A model generated the notes under the pieces. It was not told the DNA's origin, made no database searches, and worked only from the letters and a program-made list of their open reading frames with translations. A stretch of 58,044 nt of DNA, from NCBI GenBank assembly GCA_030041225.1, contig JASHOG010000128.1, positions 1 through 58,044 on the forward strand. The letters are read 5' to 3'. The first letter of the stretch is position 1. Each line of letters opens with the position of its first letter. The position numbers were made by a program, and so were the translations under genes. Shown here in pieces: positions 43,219-51,725 of this stretch. Source of the DNA: Vulcanimicrobiota bacterium. Lineage in GTDB: Bacteria; Vulcanimicrobiota; Vulcanimicrobiia; Vulcanimicrobiales; Vulcanimicrobiaceae.

Positions 43219-44922
43219 ATGGCTTTTTCGAAAAAGTCGGAGGCTCTCCAGGGAGCACATCTCCTTCAAACCGATCGCGCAAGAGCACGGTATGAATTTC
43301 TTGCTCTTGTCATCCTGAGCGGAGCGAACGCAGTGAGCGCAGTCGAAGGATTTGCCGAAAAGTATTGGCCCTACGCCATGGGCGTTATTCTTCTGGTGGC
43401 CCTGCTGTTGCGGCTGCAGCACGTGCACGATCCGCTCCTCGATCATCCTAACTGGCGTCAGGGAGATACCGCGTCGATCGCTCGCAACTTTGCCGAGCTG
43501 CGCTACAACCCACTCTATCCCCAGACCGATTACGACGGCCCGCCGCCGAACTACGTCGAGCTCGAGCTGCAGATCCTCCCATTCATCGCGGCGACGCTCT
43601 ACAAGATCTTCGGCGTGCACGAGCTCTTCGGGCGCCTTCTGGCGATCCTGTTCTCGCTCGGAAGCATCGTGCTCGTCGGCGGCTTTGCGCGCCGGCTCTA
43701 TGCGTCGAGCTTCGCGGGAATCGTCGCCGCGGCGTTCCTGGCATTCTTTCCAGGCAGCGTCTACTACGGGCGCACGTTTACGCCCGACGTCGTCATGGTC
43801 TTCTTCCTCGTCGCCGCGCTCTGGGCGAGCTTCGAGCTGCTCCACGGTTCGATGAGAAGCACTGCCTTCGTCACCGCGACACTTGCCCTCGCGTATCTTG
43901 CGAAGCCGGTTGCCGTGCTCGGTATCGTGCCTCTTACGGGAATGATCTGGGAGAGACGAGCCCGCAGCGCTCGCGACGCAATCGTGCACGCCGTGCTCCT
44001 GCTCGTTCCGCTCGCGATCCTTTGGCTCTACGATCGTGCCGTCGCCTCGCATGCGGAGTGGCACTGGACCAGCGGCATTACTCGCTTACACGTGCTTCCG
44101 GCACTCTATGCCGCGTTTTCGAGCTTCCACGCGTTTCGCCACAAAGTGTCACTCTTCTTCGGTGCGCTCGGCCTGCTGCGTATGACGATGCTGGGCACGC
44201 TCGGCTTTGCGCTGGCCGTCCTCTCGTGCATCGCAATTCCCTGGACCCGGCCGCGCAGCCGGCTCCTGCTCTGGGGCTGGCTCGTCGGCGGGCTCATCTA
44301 CACCTTCGTCGTGGTGACGGTCGAACGTGTGGACTACTATCTCTTTCCGCTCCTCCCGCTGGCGGCGCTGGTGATCGGCGGCGCTTCACTGCTTCTCGCT
44401 GAGCACACGGCTGAAATCGCGCGCGGTTCGATGACGCCGATCCTGACAGGCGCTGTGGCGCTTGCCGTCCTCGTTGAGGGGCATGTGGACGTCGCGCGCT
44501 ACTATCACTACGATGCTCCGGCATATGGCGACGCCGTTCTCCTATCGCGTATGCTGCCGGCGCACAGCCTCGTCGTCATGGGGCACTACGGCCCCGACGT
44601 CCTTTACTACATCGGGCGCTTCGGATGGGAGGAAGACCCGATGCTATGGACGCCGTTCGACGAGGAGAGCGCGATCCGCAAAGGCGCACGCTACTATATC
44701 TCCGTCGAGGACAACCGCCTGCGGCGAAATACCGATCTCTGTGCGTGGCTCTCGCGCTTCCCCGTCGTGCGCGCCGGCACGTGGCGGGTGTACGAGACGG
44801 ATCCCCACCTCGTTCCCCGCGGCGCGGAGGCATTCTGGGATGCCTTCCGCGTTGCCGATCGTGCGGGGAGCGGTCGCGCGTTCCTCGACGCGCACCACGT
44901 CTGCGTTCTACGGAAGCGGTAG
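43219..44922 (+). CDS. Glycosyltransferase family 39 (ArnT-like) membrane protein
   Basis: A 567-residue GT-C enzyme. Residues from about 52 form the membrane domain; the first periplasmic loop has DHPNWRQGDTASIARNFAELRYN with the catalytic Asp region, followed by FGVHELFGRLLAILFSLGSIVLV and SVYYGRTFTPDVVMVFFLVAALW. About nine more helices and a C-terminal soluble domain follow. The first 50 residues are extra: LVILSGANAVSAVEGF there is the translation of a dispersed repeat (43308-43350). Without it the protein would begin close to MGVILLVALLLRLQH. Its stop overlaps the convergent TPR lipoprotein by 15 bases. The glycosyl acceptor is unknown. Confidence 0.88.
   Translation: MAFSKKSEALQGAHLLQTDRARARYEFLALVILSGANAVSAVEGFAEKYWPYAMGVILLVALLLRLQHVHDPLLDHPNWRQGDTASIARNFAELRYNPLYPQTDYDGPPPNYVELELQILPFIAATLYKIFGVHELFGRLLAILFSLGSIVLVGGFARRLYASSFAGIVAAAFLAFFPGSVYYGRTFTPDVVMVFFLVAALWASFELLHGSMRSTAFVTATLALAYLAKPVAVLGIVPLTGMIWERRARSARDAIVHAVLLLVPLAILWLYDRAVASHAEWHWTSGITRLHVLPALYAAFSSFHAFRHKVSLFFGALGLLRMTMLGTLGFALAVLSCIAIPWTRPRSRLLLWGWLVGGLIYTFVVVTVERVDYYLFPLLPLAALVIGGASLLLAEHTAEIARGSMTPILTGAVALAVLVEGHVDVARYYHYDAPAYGDAVLLSRMLPAHSLVVMGHYGPDVLYYIGRFGWEEDPMLWTPFDEESAIRKGARYYISVEDNRLRRNTDLCAWLSRFPVVRAGTWRVYETDPHLVPRGAEAFWDAFRVADRAGSGRAFLDAHHVCVLRKR
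43308..43350 (+). repeat. Dispersed repeat copy at the N-terminus of the GT39 gene
   Basis: TGTCATCCTGAGCGGAGCG through AGCGCAGTCGAAGGA, forward orientation, nearly identical to the copy at 26816. Read in frame as LVILSGANAVSAVEGF before the first membrane helix. Confidence 0.8.
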
Positions 44923-45561
44923 GAGCGAGCCGCTCGTCGCCGGTGCCGCCTGCAGCGCTTGCGGCCCCCCGGTTTGCACGAGCTGACGATACGAGATCAG
45001 CCGGTTCATGTCGTGCTGCACCTCGAGCTGCAGCTGGTAGCTTCGCTTGATCGCCTGCGTGAGGTCAGCGACGTCGTACGTGTATCCGAAGCGATGGATA
45101 TTTCTTACGATGAGCGCATTCGCCTCATTCAACCGGAGGTAACTCTGCTCGAGCTCCTGGCCGGCGCGCTGGTAGAGCGGATAGTTTGAGATGACGATTT
45201 CCTGCTTGAGTTTTGCGTCGTCGATCTGGCTCTTCCACGCGTCGAGCGTCACGCTGGTCGGATCGACCTTGAGGCCTCCCGCAATCACCGCGAGCGCCTC
45301 GTCAAACCGCCCGTGCGTGTACAGAATTTGCGCCTCTTCCGCCGATGCTTCCACGAGCCCGGCTCGCGCAGCCGCGTTGTCCGGGCTCACCCGTAGCGCG
45401 AGCGAGTACGCGAGCACGGCATCGGCGGCGTTCCCATCGCCCATCGCGATCTCACCTTGGTGAAGGCGCGTGTTGACGATCCATCGCTCGATCGACCCCG
45501 CACAGCCGGTCAACGTGATAAGCATGACACATGCGAGCACTCTTCTTACCTTATCTTCCAT
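44908..45561 (-). CDS. TPR-containing lipoprotein
   Basis: A 217-residue lipoprotein with a lipobox (MLITLTGC, Cys20). Two or three tetratricopeptide-like helical pairs follow (QGEIAMGDGNAADAVLAYSLALRVSPDNAAARAGL, AQILYTHGRFDEALAVIAGGLKVDPTSV). The second half is a long amphipathic helical stretch. It overlaps the Amj gene by 11 bases and so is co-expressed. A role as an envelope assembly or peptidoglycan-associated scaffold would fit but is inference. Its 3' end is convergent with the GT39 gene. Confidence 0.82.
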   Translation of the reverse strand: MEDKVRRVLACVMLITLTGCAGSIERWIVNTRLHQGEIAMGDGNAADAVLAYSLALRVSPDNAAARAGLVEASAEEAQILYTHGRFDEALAVIAGGLKVDPTSVTLDAWKSQIDDAKLKQEIVISNYPLYQRAGQELEQSYLRLNEANALIVRNIHRFGYTYDVADLTQAIKRSYQLQLEVQHDMNRLISYRQLVQTGGPQALQAAPATSGSLLPLP

Positions 45562-46411
45562 GGTTCACCAGATGCGCGACGATTTTTATGGCCTCGGCCG
45601 ACGGCCAAAGGATGAGCTGCGAGAGCACCCAGCCGAGAATCGCGGTTAGAGCGAGGTAGAAGACCATCGTGCGGACGTCTTCGTGAGGCCGCTCTCCCTT
45701 TACCGCTTCGTCGACGATGATCGACGACGTTGGATCGACGAAGAAGGTGTAGGCGACGGTTCCGATACCGTTGATGAGCCCCGACGTGCCGATCGCGGTT
45801 CGCGCGACCGAGGGTGCCAGCACGCTTGCGTAGTATGCGGCGACGACGCCGATCGCATAGACGCCCGTCACGACGACGTTGAACACGAGCAGGCGCTTGG
45901 GAATGTTCTTCGGCGAAAACGTCCGCAGCTCGGCCCACCCCGGCAGCGTGATGTGGCGGAGAACGTCGAGGATGACGCGTGGGTAGAAGAGTCGTGCGAG
46001 GGAATGCGGCAGCGAGCGCGTTCGCTCGAAGGAGCGCACGCCGCGCACGTACATGTACGTGAACATCGGCAGCAGCAGCGCGCCGAGCACCGTCCCCGCG
46101 AGTCCGGCAACGATGATGAGTCGTAGCTGGAGTTCAAACGTGTGCTGCACCGAGGGAACCAGCGGCGGCGGCGCACTCCTCACCACATTCGCTGCGTGGT
46201 CTGCAAGCGGTCCCAGCATGAGCGTGTAGATCATCGACGATAGGCGGCTCGCGGTCACGAACAGATTGAAGAGCGAGATCGAGGTGGCAACGCGCCCGGT
46301 CCGCACGCCCGCCAGCCGTGCCGCGTATGCCCCGATCTGAATTGCTTGTATGACGACGTTGATGCCGAGGGCAACAAAGAGCTGCCACGTCCAGAAGGGC
46401 AGCAATGCCAT
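45551..46411 (-). CDS. amj: Amj-family alternate lipid II flippase (DUF2837)
   Basis: A 286-residue membrane protein. The N-terminal helix pair has NVVIQAIQIGAYAARLAGVRTGRVATSISLFNLFVTASRLSSM, the pattern I know from Amj/YdaH of Bacillus, which can replace MurJ in flipping lipid II. Further helices with LAGTVLGALLLPMFTYMY and VVVTGVYAIGVVAAYYASVLAP complete the usual length of about 270. The start at 46411 (MALLPFWTWQ) lies four bases after the M16 peptidase stop. The gene order with a TPR lipoprotein fits cell-wall assembly. The family call is from pattern memory, not a search. Confidence 0.8.
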   Translation of the reverse strand: MALLPFWTWQLFVALGINVVIQAIQIGAYAARLAGVRTGRVATSISLFNLFVTASRLSSMIYTLMLGPLADHAANVVRSAPPPLVPSVQHTFELQLRLIIVAGLAGTVLGALLLPMFTYMYVRGVRSFERTRSLPHSLARLFYPRVILDVLRHITLPGWAELRTFSPKNIPKRLLVFNVVVTGVYAIGVVAAYYASVLAPSVARTAIGTSGLINGIGTVAYTFFVDPTSSIIVDEAVKGERPHEDVRTMVFYLALTAILGWVLSQLILWPSAEAIKIVAHLVNHGR

Positions 46412-46415
46412 GCCC

Positions 46416-47672
46416 TCAGGCGGCAAAACGCTGCCGATCGATGACGTTCTCGTCGACCGGGCCGAGGACGCAGAGTCCGAGCCGTTCTTCGGCAAGCAGC
46501 TCGCGCGCGAGTTCCTGCACGTCCTGTGCGCTTACTTCATCGACGTGCTGCTCGATCTCCTCGGCAGTCACTTCCCGCCCGAGCGCGAACTCGTTGCGCC
46601 CGAGGCGAATCATGCGGCTCGAGCTTGCCTCGAGCGAGAGCGTCAGGCTCCCTTTGATGTGCTCCTTCGCGCAGGAGAGCTCCTCCGCCGAAACACGCTC
46701 GTCGCGTGCGCGCGTGAACTGCTCGGCGATGACGTCGATGCAAGAGCGCACGTTGTTGGGCGACGTTCCGGCGTACGCAGCGAAGAGGCCGGCCTCGCGA
46801 TAGGCCGCTTGGAACGTGTACACCGAATAGACGAGCCCGCGCTTTTCGCGCACTTCTTGAAAGAGGCGGCTCGACATCCCACCGCCGAGCAGCGTGTCCA
46901 GCACTGCGAGCGCGTAGCGTCGATCGTCGCGCACGCTCAACCCTTGTGCGCCGATGACAAGGTGCGCCTGCTCCGTATCTTTGCGCTTCACGTAGCTCGC
47001 CGGAGTTGCTTGCGGTGACTCGGGCGCAACGAGGATACACGAACCGGTGAACTCGCGAAAGCAATGCTGTACGAGGTCGACGAACGGCTCGTGGTCCACG
47101 TTCCCGGCCGCGGTCACGACGACGGCATTGGGGGCATAGTGGCGGTGCATGTGCTCGCGAAGGTGCTGCGGCGTCACGCTCGAGACGGTCTCCGCCGTGC
47201 CGATCGTCGGTTCGCCGAGGTCGGAGCCGCTCCACATCGTACGGATGAAGAGATCGTGGATCAACTCGTCGGGTGAGTCCTCGTACATCTTGATCTCTTC
47301 CAGGATCACATGCTCCTCTTTTGTCAGTTCCTGCGTCTCGAAGAGCGACCGAAGGAACATATCGGAGAGCACGTCCATCGCGAGCGGGATGTGCCGATCG
47401 ATGACCTTTGCATAGTAGCACGTCGACTCTTTGTCGGTGAAGGCGTTCAGATTGCCGCCGACTCCGTCCATCGTTTCGGCGATCTGCCGCGCCGTACGCC
47501 GCGATGTGCCTTTGAAGAGCATGTGCTCCACGACGTGCGAAATCCCGCGCCGCTCGGGGAGCTCGGCGGCGGAACCGACATCGGCCCAAATCCCGAGCGT
47601 CGCAGAGCGAACGGCGGGCATCGACTCGGTGATGACACGTATCCCGCCTGGGAGCGTCGTCTTAGCGTACAT
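46416..47672 (-). CDS. M16-family zinc metallopeptidase
   Basis: A 418-residue processing-peptidase-like protein (YmxG/PqqL group). The inverted zinc motif HVVEH lies in RRGISHVVEHMLFKGT, with the third ligand expected in the downstream ESTCYYAKVIDRHIPLAMDVLSD helix. The second half is the inactive partner-like repeat (GGGMSSRLFQEVREKRGLVYSVYTF). Homologues in Bacillus sit near dut and the ribosomal maturation genes and are usually soluble. The ATG lies six bases after the exported-protein stop and it is followed by Amj. Confidence 0.94.
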   Translation of the reverse strand: MYAKTTLPGGIRVITESMPAVRSATLGIWADVGSAAELPERRGISHVVEHMLFKGTSRRTARQIAETMDGVGGNLNAFTDKESTCYYAKVIDRHIPLAMDVLSDMFLRSLFETQELTKEEHVILEEIKMYEDSPDELIHDLFIRTMWSGSDLGEPTIGTAETVSSVTPQHLREHMHRHYAPNAVVVTAAGNVDHEPFVDLVQHCFREFTGSCILVAPESPQATPASYVKRKDTEQAHLVIGAQGLSVRDDRRYALAVLDTLLGGGMSSRLFQEVREKRGLVYSVYTFQAAYREAGLFAAYAGTSPNNVRSCIDVIAEQFTRARDERVSAEELSCAKEHIKGSLTLSLEASSSRMIRLGRNEFALGREVTAEEIEQHVDEVSAQDVQELARELLAEERLGLCVLGPVDENVIDRQRFAA

Positions 47673-47678
47673 GTCCGG

Positions 47679-48200
47679 CTACCAATCCTGTTTGAAAGCG
47701 GCGCGTGCCCAGTCCTCGTCCCAGAACGCCCGCGCCTTCGACGGATCGGTGCCGCGGCGCACGACAAGTGTGAAGACTGGGCGGGTTGTGGGAACCGCGA
47801 GGTCGCCGCTCACGATCACGTCCCTTCCGACGCGGATCGGGACGCTTGCCCACACGTCGATCTCCTCGGCCTGCGGTGAGTCCGCGAAGGCGACGGAAAC
47901 GAGGTGATCTACCTCGCCGACGAACTCGCTGCGGCTCAGCTCGCGGTGGAACTTCACGCCTGAGATCCTCACCCCAATGACCACGTGACCGGTGATGCCG
48001 TTCGCAGAGATCTGCGTCACCTCCGCGGGCCACGGGATCGAGAAGATGCGATCCCCGATATTCTCCGCGAGCCGCTTTAGGTTTCCCGTGGCGCGCGCAT
48101 CGGCGTCGAGCTCTGCAATCCCGGGCATCTCCGCGAGGGCGAGTACGGGAAGCAACGCACATATGAGCAATGCCGAGGGGAGCGTCGCTCGACGTTGCAT
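47679..48200 (-). CDS. Exported protein of unknown function
   Basis: A 173-residue protein with a signal peptide (MQRRATLPSALLICALLPVLALAEM). The mature part has GIAELDADARATGNLKRLAENIGDRIFSIPWPAEVTQISANG, then a beta-rich segment (HVVIGVRISGVKFHRELSRSEFV, PIRVGRDVIVSGDLAVPTT) and a conserved-looking C-terminus FWDEDWARAAFKQDW. No family is recognised. It overlaps the proS stop by a single base (TGATG), so it is translationally coupled, and it precedes the M16 peptidase by six bases. A partner of that peptidase is possible. Confidence 0.75.
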   Translation of the reverse strand: MQRRATLPSALLICALLPVLALAEMPGIAELDADARATGNLKRLAENIGDRIFSIPWPAEVTQISANGITGHVVIGVRISGVKFHRELSRSEFVGEVDHLVSVAFADSPQAEEIDVWASVPIRVGRDVIVSGDLAVPTTRPVFTLVVRRGTDPSKARAFWDEDWARAAFKQDW

Positions 48201-49657
48201 CAGTACGATTGCGCGAAGTAGGCGCGGACTCTTGCGGGCTCGCCGCATGCGACGCACGTTGCGGTCCCTTCCAACGCGCGCAGGTTTCGCGTCGTCGCGC
48301 TCGTCTCCGCTTTGACGAAGGCTTCACACTCCGGGCGCTTGCACCACGGAATGTCGACCATGCCCGAGCGGTTGCGGCAGCGCTCGAAGAACTCGCTCTT
48401 TTCGCCCACGACGAACGTATGCGACGTCAGAAACTCGCGCGCCTGCGAGAAGAGACTCACTTGCACGTCCTCGAGCGTCTCACGAACGGCCTCGAGCGCG
48501 GCTCCGGTGGGCACCGTGCGCGAGGCTCCTTCTTCTCCTTTGCGCTTGTCCCGGCGCACGATCGTAACGGTTTGGTGCTCGACGTCGCGCGGCCCGATCT
48601 CCACGCGTACCGGGACGCCGCGGATTTCCCACTCGGCGTATTTCCAACCCGGCGACTGATCGCGCTCGTCGAGACGCGCGCGTACACCACCGCTCTGCAG
48701 CGACGCGAGGACTTTCGGTGCGAGCTCGAGCGCGCGACGGTCGCCTGCCTTGAGGATCGGCACGATCACCGCTTGCACGGGGGCAAGCTTCGGCGGCAGG
48801 CGCAAACCGCGGTCGTCGCCATGCGCCATGATGACGGCGCCGAGCATCCGCCACGAAACGCCCCATGAGGTCGTATAGACATGCTTGATCGTGCGATCGC
48901 GGTCAGCGAACGTGATGTCGTAAGCCTTGGCGAAGTTTTGCCCAAGATCGTGCGAAGTCCCTGACTGCAGCGCCTTGCCGTCGGGCATGAGTGCTTCAAT
49001 TGAATACGTCTCCTCCGCCCCTGGAAAACGCTCACCCTCGCTCTTCACCCCCGCGTAGACCGGAAGCGCAGCGACGTTCTCGGAGAAGTCGCGATAGATA
49101 TCAAGGATGCGCAGCGTTTCCTCGCGCGCGTCCGCAGCACTCGCATGCGCGGTGTGCCCTTCCTGCCAGAGGAACTCCATCGTCCGCAGAAACGGGCGCG
49201 TCGCCTTCTCCCAACGCAGGACGTTGCACCATTGGTTGATGAGCACCGGGAGATCTCGGTACGACTCAATCCACTGCGCGTACATCGTTCCGATAATTAC
49301 CTCCGACGTCGGCCGGATCGCGAGACGCTCCGTCAGCTCCTCGTTACCGCCCTGCGTCACCCATGCAACCTCGGGAGCGAAGCCCTCGACGTGCGCCGCC
49401 TCCTTCATGAGCAAGCTTTCCGGAATCAGCAGCGGAAAGTAGGCATTCTCGTGCCCCGTTGCCTTGAAACGCGCGTCGAGCTCGCGTTGCACGTTCTCCC
49501 AGAGGCCGAAACCGTACGGACGCAGCACGACGCAGCCGCGCACCGGTGAGTACGAGACGAGCTCCGCCCGCAGGCAAACCGCGGTGTACCAAGCCGAAAG
49601 ATCATCTCCTTTCGGCGGAATCTCCTTGACGACGGGTTGCGTGAAGAGCTCGGACAC
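48200..49657 (-). CDS. proS: Prolyl-tRNA synthetase, archaeal/eukaryotic-like short form (type 3)
   Basis: A class II synthetase of 485 residues without the editing domain of the bacterial type. Motifs: VVLRPYGFGLWENVQRELDARFKATGHENAYFPLLIPESLL, RPTSEVIIGTMYAQWIESYRDLP, LRWEKATRPFLRTMEFLWQEGHTAHAS and GTSHDLGQNFAKAYDITF. The C-terminal zinc-binding domain ends with two cysteine pairs and the terminal Tyr that is common in this type. I choose the GTG at 49657 (SELFTQPVVKEIPPKGDDLSAWY); the TTG at 49720 would extend into the divergent pduO start. The 55-bp gap to pduO must hold both promoters. Confidence 0.95.
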   Translation of the reverse strand: MSELFTQPVVKEIPPKGDDLSAWYTAVCLRAELVSYSPVRGCVVLRPYGFGLWENVQRELDARFKATGHENAYFPLLIPESLLMKEAAHVEGFAPEVAWVTQGGNEELTERLAIRPTSEVIIGTMYAQWIESYRDLPVLINQWCNVLRWEKATRPFLRTMEFLWQEGHTAHASAADAREETLRILDIYRDFSENVAALPVYAGVKSEGERFPGAEETYSIEALMPDGKALQSGTSHDLGQNFAKAYDITFADRDRTIKHVYTTSWGVSWRMLGAVIMAHGDDRGLRLPPKLAPVQAVIVPILKAGDRRALELAPKVLASLQSGGVRARLDERDQSPGWKYAEWEIRGVPVRVEIGPRDVEHQTVTIVRRDKRKGEEGASRTVPTGAALEAVRETLEDVQVSLFSQAREFLTSHTFVVGEKSEFFERCRNRSGMVDIPWCKRPECEAFVKAETSATTRNLRALEGTATCVACGEPARVRAYFAQSY

Positions 49658-49712
49658 GACCCGCTGCCGTTCGCGCGCATGCGCGCGAGCCCCTCGTATC
49701 GAAGGAAGGCGG

Positions 49713-50324
49713 ATGGCCAAGCGAACGCGGATCTACACGCGAACCGGCGACGACGGCACGACCGGCCTCTACAGCGGTGCTCGCGTGCGCAAGAACGACC
49801 CGCGTATCGAGGCATACGGGACCGTCGATGAGCTTTCCAGTGCGATCGGCGCCGCCCGAGCGACCCTATTTCGTCATCCCGAGCGAGGCGAAGCGACGTC
49901 GGGGGACCACATCGATGCGTGGCTCGCGTGGGTGCAGGACATACTGCTCAATCTCGGCGCGGAGCTCGCGACGCCGAGCGATTCGAAGCGCAGCGCGCCT
50001 GCGGTAACGAACGAGGACGTCATGGCACTCGAGCGCGCGATCGACGAGTCCGAGGAGTCTCTCGAGCCGCTCGATACCTTCATCCATCCCGGCGGCTCGC
50101 TTCCCGGTGCGATGCTCCATCTCGCTCGTACGATCTGCCGGCGCGCGGAGCGACGTCTTCAAACGCTGCGCGAACGCGATGAGGTGGATTCCAACGCGCT
50201 GCGGTATCTCAACCGCTTGAGCGACGCGCTCTTCGTGTGGGCTCGCGCAATGAATGCGGCGCTGGGAGAGCCCGAGCGCCGCTGGAGAAAGGAGAGCACG
50301 CCTCCGAGCGCTACGGCGCCGTGA
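49713..50324 (+). CDS. PduO-type cob(I)alamin adenosyltransferase
   Basis: A 203-residue ATP:cob(I)alamin adenosyltransferase that makes adenosylcobalamin. The ATP-binding N-terminus is RIYTRTGDDGTTGLYSGARVRKNDPRIEAYGTVDELSSAIG. Later motifs are FIHPGGSLPGAMLHLARTICRRAERR and LRYLNRLSDALFVWARAMN. A loop RHPERGEATSGDH at about residues 53-65 is the translation of a dispersed repeat (49872-49905), lengthening a normally shorter loop. The ATG has GAAGGAAGG upstream. It is divergent from proS and overlaps the 3' end of the convergent lipoprotein gene by 14 bases. Confidence 0.94.
   Translation: MAKRTRIYTRTGDDGTTGLYSGARVRKNDPRIEAYGTVDELSSAIGAARATLFRHPERGEATSGDHIDAWLAWVQDILLNLGAELATPSDSKRSAPAVTNEDVMALERAIDESEESLEPLDTFIHPGGSLPGAMLHLARTICRRAERRLQTLRERDEVDSNALRYLNRLSDALFVWARAMNAALGEPERRWRKESTPPSATAP
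49872..49905 (+). repeat. Dispersed repeat copy inside the pduO-type gene
   Basis: CGTCATCCCGAGCGAGGCG, then AAGCGACGTCGGGGGA, forward orientation with some drift. Read in frame as RHPERGEATSGD in a surface loop. Confidence 0.65.
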
Positions 50325-51642
50325 ACGCGCCTTCCACTAAAGCCGCGTAGTACGAACCCAACGTCCCGGTCGTCGTGTTGCTCTGAGGCGCTGCGCGGCC
50401 CGCGGTCGTAAAGCGCGCGAACGCGCTCGGCAGCGACGGCAGAGACTGCGCATGCGACGAGTGTGACTCCGAAAGCGGGATCGCACTGAAGGCGTCGAGC
50501 GTGAAGAGCGGCCCGTATGCTGCGCCGACAAGCCAGTCAACGTTGGCTCCAGCCGCAATCGTCATCGTGGGAAAGCCGCTGAGCGTGATGTTCGGGAAAC
50601 TATAGTTCGTCGAGCCGCTTGCAGTCACGTAACCGGCGGTGACCGTCGCGTAACCGACGACGCCACTGGTCGTGTCCTCCTGGACGATGCCGTACTCGGT
50701 GAAGCCGCCGCTCAAGCCCGAGAAGCCCGTGTAGTCGAGATCGTAAACGGGCGTCGTGCTTGCCGTAACACTTAGCGCGAATGCACTTGTGAGACTGACC
50801 GAGGTCGGGGGTGTTTGGTTAAACACCAGGCCGACGTTCAAGTTGGTCGAACTGTCCGCCTCTTCTATGACTCCGTACGTATCCTGCACACCGGTATCGC
50901 CGGCGGCAATGCTTGGATAGGAGAGCGGTGACGAGACGCTGTAGGCGAGCTCGACCCCGCTGTCCTGTGGAACATTGATATAATCTGCATACACGTCCAG
51001 AAGCGTCTCACCACTCGGCGGCGTGCCTGCCGTCGCGCTCACCGAGCTTCCGAGCGCGTCGCTCGCGGCGAAACTCACGTCCTGCGTCGCCGACCCGGTC
51101 GTGAGGTTCACCGCGGGATAGACCTTGGCCGCGAGCAGCGTGCTGCCATCGTAGAGACCCGCGAAGACGTCTTGCTCCGTTGACGTCGTGGCCACACTGT
51201 ACGTGCCGTTCGGTGATGCCCCGGTTCCGTCGTCCTGCACGAAAATATCCGTCGCAGTGGCGGTTGAGAATCCTGTTTCGCTCGTCGTTCCGCTGAGCGT
51301 CGCTGGAAGACCGCTGCTGCCGTCGCATTCAATTATCGGGGTGCTCGTCTCTTTAGAGGTCGCCTGATAGATATTCACTTCGGTCGGATCGGAACCGCAT
51401 ATCCATGCCACGCCATAGGCGCCGCTCGATCCTACTTGAAACTGCTGCGATCCCGGTAGGACCTGCCATGCGCCGTTGGGGCTGCTCTGGTATGCGACGG
51501 TCGTAAAGGTTCCGCCGAAATTGCTCACTTCATCGACGGAAACCGTCGGTCCCGCGGGCGGGTTGACCACGCTTCCCGAGCTCGTACAACCCGCGAGCAA
51601 CGCACCAATCGCAGCCCATATGACAAAATGACGAACCGCCAT
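50311..51642 (-). CDS. Lipoprotein of unknown function, Ser/Thr-rich beta protein
   Basis: No family recognised. The 443-residue product has a lipobox (GALLAGC, Cys19), a short linker, then a long low-charge, Ser/Thr/Gly-rich region of beta-strand character (LSGTTSETGFSTATATDIFV, YATVTAGYVTASGSTNYSFP), a pattern seen in surface-exposed proteins. The last 80 residues are more helical (FTLDAFSAIPLSESHSSHAQSLPSLPSAF). A GGAGGGTG lies about ten bases before the ATG. It resembles the other lipoprotein here (22402-23763) in composition only. An 83-bp gap (51643-51725) precedes the next gene on the same strand; I see no clear promoter in it. Confidence 0.72.
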   Translation of the reverse strand: MAVRHFVIWAAIGALLAGCTSSGSVVNPPAGPTVSVDEVSNFGGTFTTVAYQSSPNGAWQVLPGSQQFQVGSSGAYGVAWICGSDPTEVNIYQATSKETSTPIIECDGSSGLPATLSGTTSETGFSTATATDIFVQDDGTGASPNGTYSVATTSTEQDVFAGLYDGSTLLAAKVYPAVNLTTGSATQDVSFAASDALGSSVSATAGTPPSGETLLDVYADYINVPQDSGVELAYSVSSPLSYPSIAAGDTGVQDTYGVIEEADSSTNLNVGLVFNQTPPTSVSLTSAFALSVTASTTPVYDLDYTGFSGLSGGFTEYGIVQEDTTSGVVGYATVTAGYVTASGSTNYSFPNITLSGFPTMTIAAGANVDWLVGAAYGPLFTLDAFSAIPLSESHSSHAQSLPSLPSAFARFTTAGRAAPQSNTTTGTLGSYYAALVEGAFTAP

Positions 51643-51725
51643 GGAAGGGCACCCTCCGTTTCAGTGTACAGCAACAGGCTGCTCGGTTTCGACGGGCATT
51701 CGTGCGCGCCTCTCCCCGCTTGCGT

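Noticed and set aside
42955-44064. 369-codon minus-strand open frame opposite GtrA and GT39
   Set aside because: Very rich in Arg, Glu and His, no hydrophobic or domain pattern, and opposite two certain membrane proteins.
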